From NCBI GenBank assembly GCA_914767715.1, contig OU612066.1:11039001-11103000 (forward strand): DNA of 64,000 nt. Direction: 5' to 3'. The translations under genes and the position numbers were made by a program. The stretch's first letter is position 1; every line of letters begins with the position of its first letter. The notes under the pieces are model-generated. The model was not told the DNA's origin, did no database searches, and was given only the letters and a program-made list of their open reading frames with translations. This document shows positions 46,745-59,767 of the stretch, piece by piece. The stretch comes from Membranipora membranacea (Eukaryota > Bryozoa > Gymnolaemata > Cheilostomatida > Membraniporidae).

Positions 46745-49015
46745 AGTAGGGAGCTGATCCTATCAATGATTAATATCATAGTGTTAATTACATTTCGCTA
46801 CATGAACAATCAAACATATGAAGTCCCAAATGCAATAGTGTAAAAATATTACTTTGGACATTACTTTGAAATATTAGAATCTTCAGTAACGGAGACAAAA
46901 CCAGGTAGTAAAATTATTGGCAGCATCTGGTTATATTAGCTTTCATGTGCACTAACCACAAACATCATTGATTCTATTTCCTTGAGGTTTTGTTTGGCAA
47001 CGCCATGGCACATTAAGAAGGCAACAAGGGAGATCTTTATTGTTGATGTCAAATTGCCACGCTTTTGCAGCCCAGTCTTGTGTGTTAATTCAGTATTCTC
47101 ATGCTAAATTCAAGATCTGGTAGCAATCAGCTCCTTTTCTGCTGTCTGACTTTCTATTGGTGTTGCAATCGCTTGTCAGTGTTGATTTAGCATCCAAGGT
47201 TATCAGTTCAAGATTTTTGGATGAAATCTATCATTTTTTTATGATTGTTATAGTGCAGTGTATGATCAGCACTCAGATAATCCGCCAAAGAGGTCATTCC
47301 CAATACATCAAATACACCAACTCTCCACTCCATGTACTTGGAACATCGCTGTAGCACAGGTTGATGGAAACAACATCTAACCCTAGTTTCTTCAAACATA
47401 TACTTCGACTTGATTCGACAATCCTATTATTCTATTTATATACTATATTCCATCCTCTTTATCCTATTCCATTCATAGATAAAGTTTAATCTATTCACCT
47501 GTGTTTGGAGTTGCTGCCCCCTAGCTGCCTGTCTCAGATTTGACACAAGCCCCCTTCAGTTCAACAAAATTATACTCAAATCAAGTTTAAGAAGTTTGAA
47601 GAAATTAGAGCTACATGAATATGAGACTTGCCGAAATTGAAAAAATTAAAATTGTGGTTATTCCAATCAACATGAGTTCAGGCAGGCAGCTAGGGGTTAG
47701 CAACATCAAACTAAAAAGGGGTAGATAAATCTAGAGTGTTCAAAATCCCATCCGTCCAAGCATATCTTACATCAGGTGATCATGTTGGTCCAATAGCACT
47801 AATGTCAGAAATGACAGGGTGCAGGTGATCAATGACTTGCAATATACTCTCAATATATATGTAAGCACAAGTGATGAGAGTGTAATCTTACTCTTGGCGT
47901 AATGATTGAGTTCAGCATGATAATAATAATAATGAGCGATTGCCATTAATGACTGTTGGTCATCAGAAACAGTGCTTGGCCCTTCTCATTTACATAACCT
48001 ATATCGACCATAAGCACTTTGAATATGTATCGACATGGATACTCTGAGAAGGTGATGTCACTCTGACTGTTTCTACTTCCAATTAGACAAGAACAACCTT
48101 ATTACTGGTTGATATGTTACAGGTGTCAGCAGAAAAATCACAACAATTCTGTTTAATTGATGAGATGTCCCTCAATATTGACAAGAAAGCGTTTTGCATC
48201 TCTTATATCATAATTAAAAAATGCCAATGAGCCAAAGCGGCCGTCCATGTTACAAATATTGCGATTTGATTTCGCAAAATTTGTGTTCATGAACAACCAT
48301 ACATGCATTTAAAATGGCATTGAAACACCATTTGCTTTCATTGGATTGAGTTAGAATTTTCATTCCCTTGACTTTTTGTCGGTTGTCCTTTTGTTGTTTT
48401 TTGCACAGCAGGGAGAACATCTTTGTATGATGGTGGATGCAAATAAAAGAAGTCATGCTTTAATGGTTTTGGCCTGTGTCTTGATGAGGCCCTTTGGTTG
48501 TTATTTGCAAAATGTAACACCAGAATATCAAACAAATCTAGCATTAAACTTTTGTTATATTGTGATTGAATTTTGATGTATGAAAAGCAATGAATTCAGG
48601 TGTTGTACCATAATATTTGATGAGAAAAAGCCATCAATTGCCAACAGAACTAAATGATTTTGACATTTCACGGAATCCAAAAGGATTGGATGAGAATCGA
48701 AAGTCATGACTCTGAATCATGTTACAAGTGTCTGAAAAACTCAGAGTCACACTCGACGAAGTTTTTTTACATTTACCTGGATCATAGTATTTTTTATATA
48801 TAAAAGTACTTGTCACTTGATCACATAAACAATGAGGAGAAAATGGGAAAAGAATCAAAAGTTTTGTGGGCCAACAAGAAATAGATGTTTGTACGCTTTT
48901 GCATGCAAAATAGTATAGCATACATCTTATGATTGGTGATAGTGACACCTATTATGTGTTTTTGAATTCATATAAATTACGGCTCACTAGAGCGGCCATA
49001 ACCCTACAGCTAAGT

Positions 49016-50822
49016 CTACCAAGTGTTCCTCACACATATCAGCGATATAAATGCATAGCGATTCTCAGTCCTACTTTGGTATCTGCCTTTCCTCCATGCA
49101 CATCCGTTGGTTGTTCTGAGTAGAAGCGTTTCTCGATCTTGTGACCAGGGATCCTGTCTGGAGCAAGATTCCAACTTGTATCTTGAAATAAAAGACAGTC
49201 AGAATCACAAAACTGTGAGAACATAGTGGCCATCATAAAATCTGTTACTGGTGGTTCTATAATGATTTAGGAAAGTTACATTTTTTTTATTACAATTGTG
49301 TGTCCTGTACCTATGCAACGCTCCAAAGAACATTAAGTTTCACGTTTAGCTCTGCTTGAAAGGGATGAGCTTCACCCATAAACATATATATTTATATGTT
49401 TATGGCTTCACAATATGGTCAGGATTCACTATTATACTCACCCCAATGGACAGTAGGTGTAATGGTATTCATATTTCTTTTCATACTTTGTAACAGCACC
49501 AAAACAACTGCCTAATGGTTTACACTGAGCGATTGCCTGCAAAGAATTTAAAAACATTTCCTTACTACATTATGTATGATTCCACATGTGATTGACCTTC
49601 TCATTCTCTGGAGTAGGGGTTGGGGCAACTCCAAATGCAGGCAAATGGACCAAATTTTACCTTTGGGTTCCATTTGATTGGTCGAGTGAAATATTGTAAC
49701 ATATGGAACTGTTGACCCCAAATGAAGTAGTTCTTGATTTCATAGATATTGAACTGTTGGTTTAAAATCAAAATTCTCATTGCCTTCCCATAATAAATGC
49801 ATAGTGTAGAACAAACCTTGGTTGTGCTGCTGACAGCATATCTATGAGTAGCAATACATCTTCTTATATTTCCGGCAAGCACTTGAGTACCATCACAGTT
49901 GCTGTCGTCCACACAGGAACATTGACTTACATAGTGGCCATCTGCAATTATTTGATCCATTCAATATGAGAAAAACAACCATTTTCACGGGATGATCTAA
50001 TTGCTTCAATTTGAGAATGGTAGGCTGATACAATCATCTCAAGATATCAGGGGATTGACATCCATAGTATTCAAACACCGCTAGACATAGTTTGATTATT
50101 TCTGATGTAGAACACATTTATTTGTGTTCAGATGTATCAGATATTGGTCCACACAATATTTGCTGTTTACAGTATGGTTGTAATTATACTAGTTTGTGAT
50201 ATGAGTGATTTTTGAATTGCAGTGTTTTTGTTTGGGTTGGTTGAAGTTTGATCTGAGTGGTTTTGTGTGGCTAGAGAGAAGCCAAGGCGAATCCTGCGGA
50301 CAAGAGCACTCTCACAATGGCAGTATATTTGATCATATTTTGCTAATAAGCCTCTTTGAGAACAACCTTTCGGCACCTGAGTCTTCAGGCTCCGATGAGG
50401 GGTTGGTTGATGTTAAGATAAGGAATAATTACTCACATGGGCAATCAACAATTGATTGCGCATCGTCAGCAGCAGTGGAAGCTGGTCCAATTCTCCAATG
50501 TGGCTCAGTTTTAACTCTAAATCAATATCAAAAATTGCTATGATCCATCGGTATTATTGACAGTGCGTGATATGTCCAGTCTATGTTGTAATATTTGTCA
50601 ATAGATTGGCAAAAACTGAGTGCAAAAGGGATGTTCTAAAGTCAACACGACAGCATATTCTGCAAAAGTCTCACTCAAAACAAAAAGGATCAACGGTGTC
50701 CACTAATAACAGATGTTTATTAAGAAAGGAACTTACCCACTACAGTAACTTGGCTGGCCATATGAAGGAAGACAAAACAAAGCAAAGCCAATTAAATACA
50801 TGAAGATGCGATCAAACATCAT
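49016..50822 (-). CDS. Small secreted Cys-rich protein, copy 2 (five exons, 183 residues)
   Basis: Exons in transcript order: 50822-50737, 50516-50437, 49941-49817, 49536-49442, 49181-49016 (86+80+125+95+166 = 552 bases, all in phase). It starts MMFDRIFMYLIGFALFCLPS, a signal peptide, then shares the copy 1 blocks: HYVSQCSCVDDSNCDGTQV, AIAQCKPLGSC, YKLESC, LLRTTNGCAWRKGRYQS and ISLICVRNTW before TAG. The second exon of copy 1, with its Cys, has no counterpart; the shorter first exon ends in the phase needed to splice straight to exon 3. Protein identity is only about half in the middle exons, far lower than for the neighbouring mucin copies. Family unknown. Confidence 0.8.
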
Positions 50823-50915
50823 GATTTCTCTATACATTTTTTAATAATTTGTATCAACACAGAAATAATGAAATGAATTCAAGATACAAATTGGAGCTCC
50901 CAATCACATTGATCT

Positions 50916-50923
50916 CATTTTAT
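50916..50923 (-). promoter_or_regulatory. TATA box of the small secreted gene, copy 2
   Basis: TATAAAAT on the minus strand lies about 95-100 bases upstream of the first start codon at 50822, the same arrangement as copy 1. Confidence 0.4.
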
Positions 50924-50929
50924 ATTGAA

Positions 50930-53900
50930 ATGTTTATGAGGTTTGCGTTGAAGGTGCTGCTAGCCAATGAGGTGTCTCTAATGTGATCGGGTGGGCGACC
51001 AACGGCCAATCAGATCAGTGCTAACATATTGGCTATAATGTTACCTATTTCCTTGTTCAACTTACATTAATCTTTAAATATATTCGCTCAAGGAAATAGC
51101 TAATGGGTCCTCTTAAGCCCATTCAGTAATTTTACTGAAACATTAATGCCAAAAATATTTTTATTTAAAATAATGTTTTTTGTTAATGGTTCTTTTTATT
51201 GGCAGCTTATCAGTTCTAACTGCAAAGTTTACCTCAAATTGCCATGAAAAAACATTTAATCAATTAACTATTCTTACCATGTTGCTTCTTCTACTTACAC
51301 TTATCAATAAACCATTTTCAACCAGGAAACATCTGCAAAAAAAGAGTTAATACTAAGCTAATGGGTTTTGTTGAGATCATTCATCACTTTTACAAAAAAT
51401 AAATATCACTAAACACATTTCAATAGGCATTTTGAATGGAAAATAATTTTAATCAGGAACCTAATAATATCCAAGAGGTATTTTTACGGTTCAGTGCCAA
51501 GACAAAATTCACAAAAACAAAATTAAAGCAATCTATAAAAAAGAAATTCTCTAGTGTTGAGCATAACGCCAATTTTTCTGTCATTGAAAGCGGTATCTAT
51601 ATATGAACATTAGCGCCCACATAGTTTGCAATTGGCTGTTCCAACAGCCCATCAATAAAAAAGTACTTAGATTCGATAGATAATTAAATTAAGATTTCAA
51701 GTATGGTATGGCTATGATTAATTTGAAAGGCAAATTGGCAAGCAGTGAGCTATTTGAAGACTTATATTGTATCACACCTTATTCTTCATATTCTATTCTG
51801 TAATATGTGGATATCCAGCTTTAGAATCTTAATATTGAGGATTAACAGTCTCTCAATCAATCAATCGGCAGTCAATCGGCATCAAGAATCATCTGGCAAT
51901 CTCTGTGTTATGTCACAACGTGCCGTGTTGTATTTATTATGAATAAGTTGTACTAATAATACCACTGGTAAGATGATGATCAATATGCAGAAATAGGTGG
52001 GTCTCGAATCCAGGTCTATTGAACCAGCAGGCAAAACTGCTACCATCGCACCACGAGTTCGGTGCGGTCTACCTCAGTTTCATCATCATCTTATCTATGA
52101 GTATTATATAGTCATGATAAGTATGACGCGCTGTGGCATTACACAAAAAATATGAAGGCCATCACCTTGTGAGTTTGTGAGACCATATCTTCCTCAATAT
52201 TAGGGATCTAGAGATAGAAATTGCTCACATGATAGAATAAAATATGGAGAATAAGATGTGACACAAAGTGGCAGCCTCAAAGTAAGTCTTTAAGCAACAT
52301 TTTACATAAATTGCAAGGTAATTATTTCTCAAATATTATTTAAAAATGTTCCAAGCGAATGATTCATTCACATGAAATAAACCTTGAAGCAGCGCTGCTT
52401 CCGAAGTTGATCAACCATATTCAAACAAGAGTACATTGACAAACTATCCTGGTCTGCAGTTTCTTGTTCTTCATCAACATCAGTTTCATTCTGTTACCCA
52501 AAAAATCATGCCATATGCCAGGCCTGAGAAGAACTAATAATGTCAAGAGTAATTATGCCGACTGGAGAATCTGAAAAGTTTACAAAGGAGGAACCAGGTG
52601 TTTTTTCTCTTGAATAAAAAATCAGCATCAGTGTAACCATTACACAATATATCATCAGTTTCTATACCACAGCTGTGTGAAAATATCCAAGTTGAGGTAT
52701 TGAAATCTAACAGAGTTGACATGGGCAGACCTCAATCAACAACTACAGTCAGCAACAGCAAAAATTATCAGGTCGTCAAGGTCAAACTATGACCAGGTTA
52801 AATTGGGACACAAAAAGTACTGTTGATGTTTATCTTTACCCTGTCCGCTTACACATTTCCCTTGCAAAAAATGTCTAATTGTAGTCAGGTTCTGGGCTTA
52901 TGTGTCTACAAAATTTATGTGATCCAATTGGCCTCAGAACAACATTTTAGACATCCCATCTCAAAAACAGACAATAAGAGGGTCTAGTACAAGGGAAAAT
53001 ATCTTCGGACAAGATGCCTGTGCAATCTTGCCTCCAGGCTCATTGTTGATGAACTTGAAATGGTAACATCTGTACAAAATGCAGCAAGTAATTAGAAAAT
53101 CAGAAGGAGTGGCAGTCGTTAACCATGTGCATAGACTCTGATTGCACCTTTTGTGTGGCCATGCATTCTCTCATCTGTAAAGTGAATGAGTAGAAATAAT
53201 CTAATATACTGAGGTGCACAGACAATATATAAGTGATACTGACCTGGTTATCACTTTATTTTCTATATTGTACGCATAAGTTCTCCTTCTTTGTTATTCA
53301 AGGAAAATATGACATTATTTGACATAATTTTAGATGTAAACAGTTTTTCTCAATAATGAGGCCTCAAATGGTAGATGCATCTTAAAACAGTAATCTAAGC
53401 CTTTCCTTTTCGTTTCCCTTTTTTTTAGATTACCTTAACTGTAATATTTCTGTCTTTCCGGTTGTATATATTGCTACTACATAAAGGCTTTGCGACCTCA
53501 CAGGAAGCAATATCTGTGATACTAAGGTAATCCTTATGAGATTCAATGCTCCTTCTCCAATTTACTACCGGAGGGGTTACTACCTTTCACCCCATAGCTA
53601 AATCTTATTGAAGACTTTTAAAATAATAAATCCAGGGGTTATTGTTCATCATTTGTAAATTTATGATCTACAAACAAATCAACAGGCATAGCCTTATGGC
53701 AGTCTGAGATTCTAGATCGTGTTATGTTCCTAAAAAAACGCTGGTACAATGCCAACAGTTCTAACAGAGCTATGATAAGACATCACCCTATTGCAATGGC
53801 TTAAAGTTACCATGACAACTTTTATATTTCTCTCTACATTGCAGATAATCAGAGTATAGAGCTTTTATTAAGGCAGACAATGAAAGTTTCATAAAAAAAA

Positions 53901-54333
53901 TTCTATTCATCTAACAATATGATACAGGAGTTTGAATTGCTATAAATCAGACAGTACAATCCACTGAAAAAAATATGTTTAGATATATGCAGGAATAAGA
54001 GAAAATATCTAAACACAGGTCAAGAAAACAATGCTAATGTAAAAGAATATTGAGAAAAACAACCAGTCCAAATCTCTGCAACCAGGCTTCATAAAGGGAT
54101 TTTGATGTGCTGATCTGCATACTCAGGTTTTGTAAACAAATTTGCTTGTTGGGTCTGGTCGGGTCTGGTCAGCGCATTTTCAATCATTTAGACTAAAATA
54201 TCGAAGCAGAATTGATAGAAATGATAGTGTTTGAGGGTTATATTTTCACCTTTTGTTTTGGCAAATGTTTTAGAAAACTAGAAAAAGAAAACTATAACTA
54301 TATTATAACTATAACAATAAAACTTACTGAATA
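50930..54333. other. Intergenic region, no gene recognised
   Basis: I see no exon with splice or domain support. A relative of the AT-rich intronic repeat end is at 51545-51640 (CTCTAGTGTTGAGCATAAC), and a tRNA-like segment is at 52008-52078. The rest is AT-rich single-copy-looking DNA. Confidence 0.5.
52008..52078 (-). repeat. tRNA-Gly-like pseudogene or SINE head
   Basis: On the minus strand CGTGGTGCGATGGTAGCAG resembles the D-arm and A-box of tRNA-Gly, followed by TTTTGCCTGCTGG and a B-box-like CTGGATTCGAGACCC. The anticodon loop lacks the expected purine after the anticodon and the acceptor stem does not pair well, so a functional tRNA is unlikely. Confidence 0.4.
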
Positions 54334-56527
54334 CTATGGAAGGTAGTAATCCTCTAAGAAAAGAAGTATTGGCAGTGTCTTGGGATCCTCTAGCTTCTTC
54401 AGGATTGGTTTGACCTTTTTCTCGCTACCAGGTGGATCTCGAAAGTAGGAGCGAAACGGCTCAAAATGATTTATGAGCCTACTAATGCATGGTTTCATGG
54501 AAAGCCATCGGGTAGGGCAGTGTTTGATGATAGAGCTGTACTCAAGATCATCGTAGAACTTGAAGTAATCTTTGAACTCCTCAAGCTTTGCTGGACTAAA
54601 ATCAATATAATATATCATATAAAATGTTAATATATTACTATAACAATATCATTTAATTAACGAATAATAGTATACAATGTGTTGCATTGTTTTGACCATA
54701 TTTATCTCTCATAAGTACCAGGATGCAAAACACTAGGGAGTTGTCCTATTAATGGGTAAGGGGACACAATAACCAGAACAGTGGCTTGATATATATTTAG
54801 ACGAAGCCTAGATCAAGGACTTTCAGATGAAAGTCCTTGCCTAGATGACGGTAGGTCTCAGGCAATATACGACTGACGGTGAACCTGTGTGATTGAGTAT
54901 TATAAAGTAATCAGATGTAGTTTGTAATTAATCTGTTATTAGTGGATGCAGTTACCTGTTGTCAAAGTAGAAGTAAAGGTTTACAAGTAGCTGGTCAACA
55001 TCAACAGGCAGAGTTCTCATGGCAGCGACATTGCACAAGTTCGTCAAGTGGCATATACAACCTGAATCAATCACCGTCGGCTGCTTCTCCCTGGTCTTAG
55101 CGATAACACCCTTATTCCCTCCTTTCATCACGTTACAGTTGTCACTTTCAAACGACATGACATTAGCCCATGGTATATTCTTTGATCTAAATAACGAAAT
55201 ATGTATAATATCTATAGATATGTACGAGTTAATAGAATGGAAGAAAATATAGCAATCCATGTAAATGATCTTGGGTAAGAGGAATCAGTATCCTTTGTAT
55301 TAATAAGTGATATAAGGGCATATTCAGGTTCGGAGATTGGAATGAATGTTGATCAGTACAATCAAAAATAACGGAGTTGTTTTGAGGGAATAATAAATTG
55401 AAGCTCAACTCACATGAAGTAGGAATCTATAAGATCAAAAATGTCCTTTGCTTTTCCAGAGTGGCACTCTATGAGAGTGACGAAGGCTGTGATGCTCTCT
55501 CCTCTATCTCTTTCGTAGTACCGGACCATCAATGCCAGAACTTTTTCCTTTCTACTATTACTCTCATCATTCATCAGTGAGAAGGAAGTACTTTGAATGG
55601 CCTTGATAACATTATCCGACAGTGTTGGCCAACAGTTTTCGCCACATTAGTACACTTGGTGGCCGCACATGTCATTGATTGCCCCACTTTGCTAACAGGT
55701 GCGATGCGTTTCAACAATCTATAAAATGAACCTTCTATTAAAATCACATCATCATAAATTTCACAGAGGCTGTGTTCATATAGGCATCACGGTATATTTA
55801 CGTTAACCTGCATGCTCATTGGTCATCGGTGCAAGCCCTACCAGCCATGTGATCGTTAAATTGGTGGGCGTTTATATAATTTTAAAAGTGATCTTGTTTA
55901 TCACAGCTTGGACAGATTAACCCTGCTATTATCTACTTACTGCATTAGTTCTGTGGAAGAGTTGAAGCTGGAGTTTGACTGAGCGATATATTGACAAAGC
56001 AAGATCTCGCTGGTAAGAACCTGACTTTGGTGGTCTGGATCCTCCGCTGTCATGGATGATGCCTTCACACCAAATGAGAACAGAATCCGCTTTCCAGCAG
56101 CTGCCTTTACTGAATCTTTGTGCTTGTTAGTGGAAATGTATCTCTCAATATCCTTTATCCCAGATGAGATCACTAACACAGCCTGGCATACAGTGCATTT
56201 CACTTTGGATTTATCATTACCAGGTGCTTTACAAAACGTCCCTGGTGCTGACTTATTCATCTCATCAAGCACGTTTCCAGATGATGTTGTACTGCCTCTT
56301 TAAATGGTGTTTTTCTGGGATTCAGAAACACTTGGTCTGGAGTCTTGTGCATGGCCACTACTACTAACATCAGAAGAATCACTAACCCTAACAACAACTT
56401 CATCGTCATCATTCTCCTCATCAGTCTCATTCTGTTTCTTCCTCTTCTTGGGGATACTCACTACACTGCTTTCAGTTGATGAACTAGGTCTTCGTTTATT
56501 TTGCTTACCTGGCTTTTTAGGAGGCAT
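54334..56527 (-). pseudogene. hAT-transposase-like gene with introns, broken
   Basis: Exons on the minus strand: 56527-55941, 55718-55414, 55186-54956, 54595-54334. The first encodes a Lys/Ser-rich start (MPPKKPGKQNKRRP) and a BED-like zinc finger (KCTVCQAVLV ... STNKHKDS). Later exons carry SLMNDESNSRKEKVLALMV, SFESDNCNVMKGGNKGVIAK, SGCICHLTNLCNVAAM and SIIKHCPTRWLSMKPCISR, which match the DUF659/RNase H-like core of hAT-family proteins. Lesions: TAA at 56300-56302, a frameshift inside exon 2 (its 305 bases do not fit the flanking phases), and TAG at 54334-54336 just before a GTAAGT donor, with the C-terminal dimerisation region absent. Introns in matching phases suggest a former host gene rather than a new transposon copy. 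Confidence 0.7.
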
Positions 56528-57994
56528 TGTAGTAGAGAAGAATCAGTTTACCAGGTGGATAGAAGAAGTGTAGGACAGGACAGGGCCAGCATGGGGATTT
56601 CACCCCTGTCTGCTAAACTCATTATCTCATTTGTTTATTAGACCAGGAATAGCACTGCAGGAATTATAGACCAACTGCTTTTATTAAACATCTAAGCCTG
56701 AAAACATATTCAGACTATCTAGCGAGTACAATAAAATGTTTTATATTTAGCTGTGAGTGATAAGACAGCAGGTTGAGTAGGATAAATTACACAGTAGTGG
56801 TTGATATCATTCTGCGCATGCTCAGCTCTGGGCATGAGCTGATCTCTGCAAAATTGAGTCTCGAAATTCCGAAGCCATCTGATTGGCTACCTGCTCTGGT
56901 GGTATGCTCTTCAATGCATGCGGAATTGATATTGATAGTTATTCTCTCTTGTCACTATTAGCTGATTTTGATTGGCAGTTCATGCAGGGGCTATCCCATT
57001 CTCCCTGACCAAATTTTCTCTCAGAACCTAGACTAAACTCGTTGTTCTTGCACATGCGCAATTTAAAGTCACGCATGATTTATACTTAGCCTTACGACAT
57101 CTACTTTGTGGTAACTATAGCCTAGTTTATCAGTGATCTACATGCCCAGTCAGATCACGAGAGTTAGTATGGGTTGATATTGAAGACAATCTATGGAACT
57201 AGGGGCCAAAACAAATGCAAAGAAAAAACAGTATTAATAGTAGTCAGAGCAGAGAGAGGAATGTTGAAAAGCTGTAGCTGTATTTTGTGAGTTTTTGGCA
57301 CAGATTTAAGGAAACCAATGACTGATGCAAGCGCTAATTGAGCACTTTTGTATGTGTGAAGAAGGATTCGGTAAAAAATCCGAGCTATTAGCACTATTTT
57401 GCAAAATCCTCCAGACACCCATGAAAAGGCCTACAATCCGAGGAGTTGAGAACCCTTGGTTTGAGTGTTTGGGCTTGTCATTTTTCGGAACATGTCGGTA
57501 TATGTAAGGATTCAGGACTGTTTGCTCGGATCAGTCCACTCACGGAATGTAAACAACTGAAAAGTTAGATCACAATAAGCGCTCAGGACAAGACTGAATT
57601 ACACCATCAGCTCTAAAATGTTGTGCAGATCAGCTGGCAGACATAATAATATGCTCCCACAGGAGCAAATAATCCAAATTAATTGAAAACTACTATATTA
57701 AAACCAACTCAAAATTACCACGACCTCTAGCAATGAACATTACAAATTTCAATGTGGTCTGTGGGGGCTATACCTGGTACAAGTTTTGAAGTATTCCGAC
57801 AAAATTAATCGTTCTCAACCTCGGTGTATGACATGTTTTTTTAATTTAAAAGTGACCCGCATTAAAATTGATACTGGCGGACAACAAACAGTGGCAGCTC
57901 CAAATGGTTTTGAGATATGTGATGAACATGAGTAGGTTTCAGGCAGATTTACTTTCCAGTCTGAGCGAGAAAAAACGATGGGGTCCCTACCCAG
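56528..57994. other. Intergenic region between the hAT remnant and the LINE
   Basis: No exon is supported. A promoter for the hAT-like gene would lie at its left end; I see no clear TATA box. The 5' untranslated part of the LINE probably occupies the right end, but its start could not be placed. Confidence 0.4.
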
Positions 57995-59767
57995 TTGGCA
58001 GTTGGCTTTCAGAGTGAGAGGTTGTGTTTTCACCTTCTCTCTAATCCCTCAATAGGATTATTAAGCCCTACTAACATAATGGCGCAGTTATTGCAGCCTT
58101 TGTTTATACTGTTGCTACTCATATTCACCCTCATATATCATCCAAGAGGTGTGTCGAGTCTAGTATATGCTGACTACAATTCTCTAGTGGATTATAAAAA
58201 CTCTTTAAATAAAGACATCATCGCTGCTATTTGGAAATCGGACTATAAAAAACTCGTTAAAAATATAGATCCTGGATTATTACGATCTAGAAAGCGAGGT
58301 AAGCGTGCTGGTGTTCGACTTAAACATAGCCTCGGGAACGGTAAAGTACCACTACCTGCAATAGTGCTCACCAACGGTCAATCAATACTTAAAAAACTAG
58401 ATGAACTCCATGGATTATTATATACTAAACGACTGCAGAACCAATCTCAACTAATATGTATCACTGAATCTTGGTTAAAACCGGATATCACCAAGGACCG
58501 TACTGAACTAGATGGATACGATCAATTCTCTAATGACAGAACTCTAGAAGAAAGTGGTAAATCTCAAGGGGGTGGCATTTTGGTTTACATCGATAGAAAG
58601 TGGTCCACAAACAATCAAATTATCCACAACTACACTGATAAAAACTGTGAATTACTAACTGTCAAATCTCGTCCACACTGGCTACCTCGTGAGTTCACTT
58701 CCATCGTATCTATATCGTGCTATGCCCCATTCACTGGAAATTCTCGACTTAAACAAGACGCAACAAACACTGCTAAATGCATCACATCACATGTTAATAA
58801 ACTTGAAAGGAAATACCCTAATTCTTGTATTCTTGTAATGGGAGATTTCAACCAGCTTAAATTTCGACTAAATGGATATTATCAAACTGTCACCAAACCG
58901 ACCAGAGGAACCAAGACACTCGACAAATGCTATACAAGGATTAAGGGTGCCTACAGTCAATGTCATCAATTAGCCCATCTGGGCAGCTCTGACCATTACA
59001 TTATGCATCTCGTGCCATCCTATAAACCTTTGTCTAAATTAAAACCTACGTTTACAACTCGCAGAACATTCTCCGACAGTAATGTCGATAATCTTCAAGC
59101 ATGCTTAGATACCACACTTTGGGACAATCTCACAGATGCCAATGACAACATCAACCAGCGGACTGGAACGATAACTGACTACATTAATTTCTGCACAGAC
59201 CTATGCATACCACCAAAGGAAGTTAAAAAATATGCCAACAAAAAGCCGTGGATTACAAAGCGCATTCTGGATATGATAGATGAGAAACATGACGCCCACA
59301 AAAATGGAAATAAAAAACTCTACCATAAACTCAAAAAGCAAGTCTCAAAAGAAAATAAAAAAGCCAGAGAAGAATATTCCCTAAAAATCCAACAACATTT
59401 AGCCAGTGATCCTGCAAACGCTTGGAACGAGATTAAAAAAATTAGCGGACTTCCAACCAGCAACTCCAAGTCACAACCAGATATTAACTTCCAACCCGAA
59501 GAACTCAACAACTTCTTTGCCAGATTTGAGAAACAAGACACTCAGCCACCACAACCTGCTTACGAAAACCTAACTGCTCCTCCCTGCATAATAGATGAAA
59601 AATCAGTTCTGATACAACTCAAACGCCTCAACTCTAGAAAGGGTGCTGGACCTGATGGTCTGATACCAAGAGCATTAAAACTCTGTGCTGACCAACTAGC
59701 GCCTGTAATTACGGATATATTCAACTTCTCTCTAGACTCTCAAACAACTCCTAATATATGGAAATAG
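57995..59767 (+). pseudogene. LINE ORF2 part 1: endonuclease and start of reverse transcriptase, ended by TAG
   Basis: The likely start is Met at 58079 (MAQLLQPL) within the open frame. The APE-type endonuclease motifs are LICITESWLKPDI, GGGILVYI, ILVMGDFNQL and LGSSDHYIMHLVP; the catalytic Glu, Asp-x-Asn and Ser-Asp-His residues are all present. The polymerase begins LNSRKGAGPDGLIPRALK. The frame stops at TAG 59765-59767 right after NIWK, and the following codons AIIKPLPK continue the conserved motif, so this is a single nonsense mutation. Confidence 0.85.

Larger units (their letters stand above)
39622..49200 (+). repeat. Segmental tandem duplication, right copy (partner 14868-24480)
   Basis: It starts at ATGTCACATATATAAAAAAA, matching the TA-rich tract of copy 1, and runs through mucin exons, 3' UTR, the inverted-repeat element and the last exon of the small secreted gene. 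The offset is 24744 bases at the first shared exons and about 24760 at the mucin stop codon. Confidence 0.9.
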
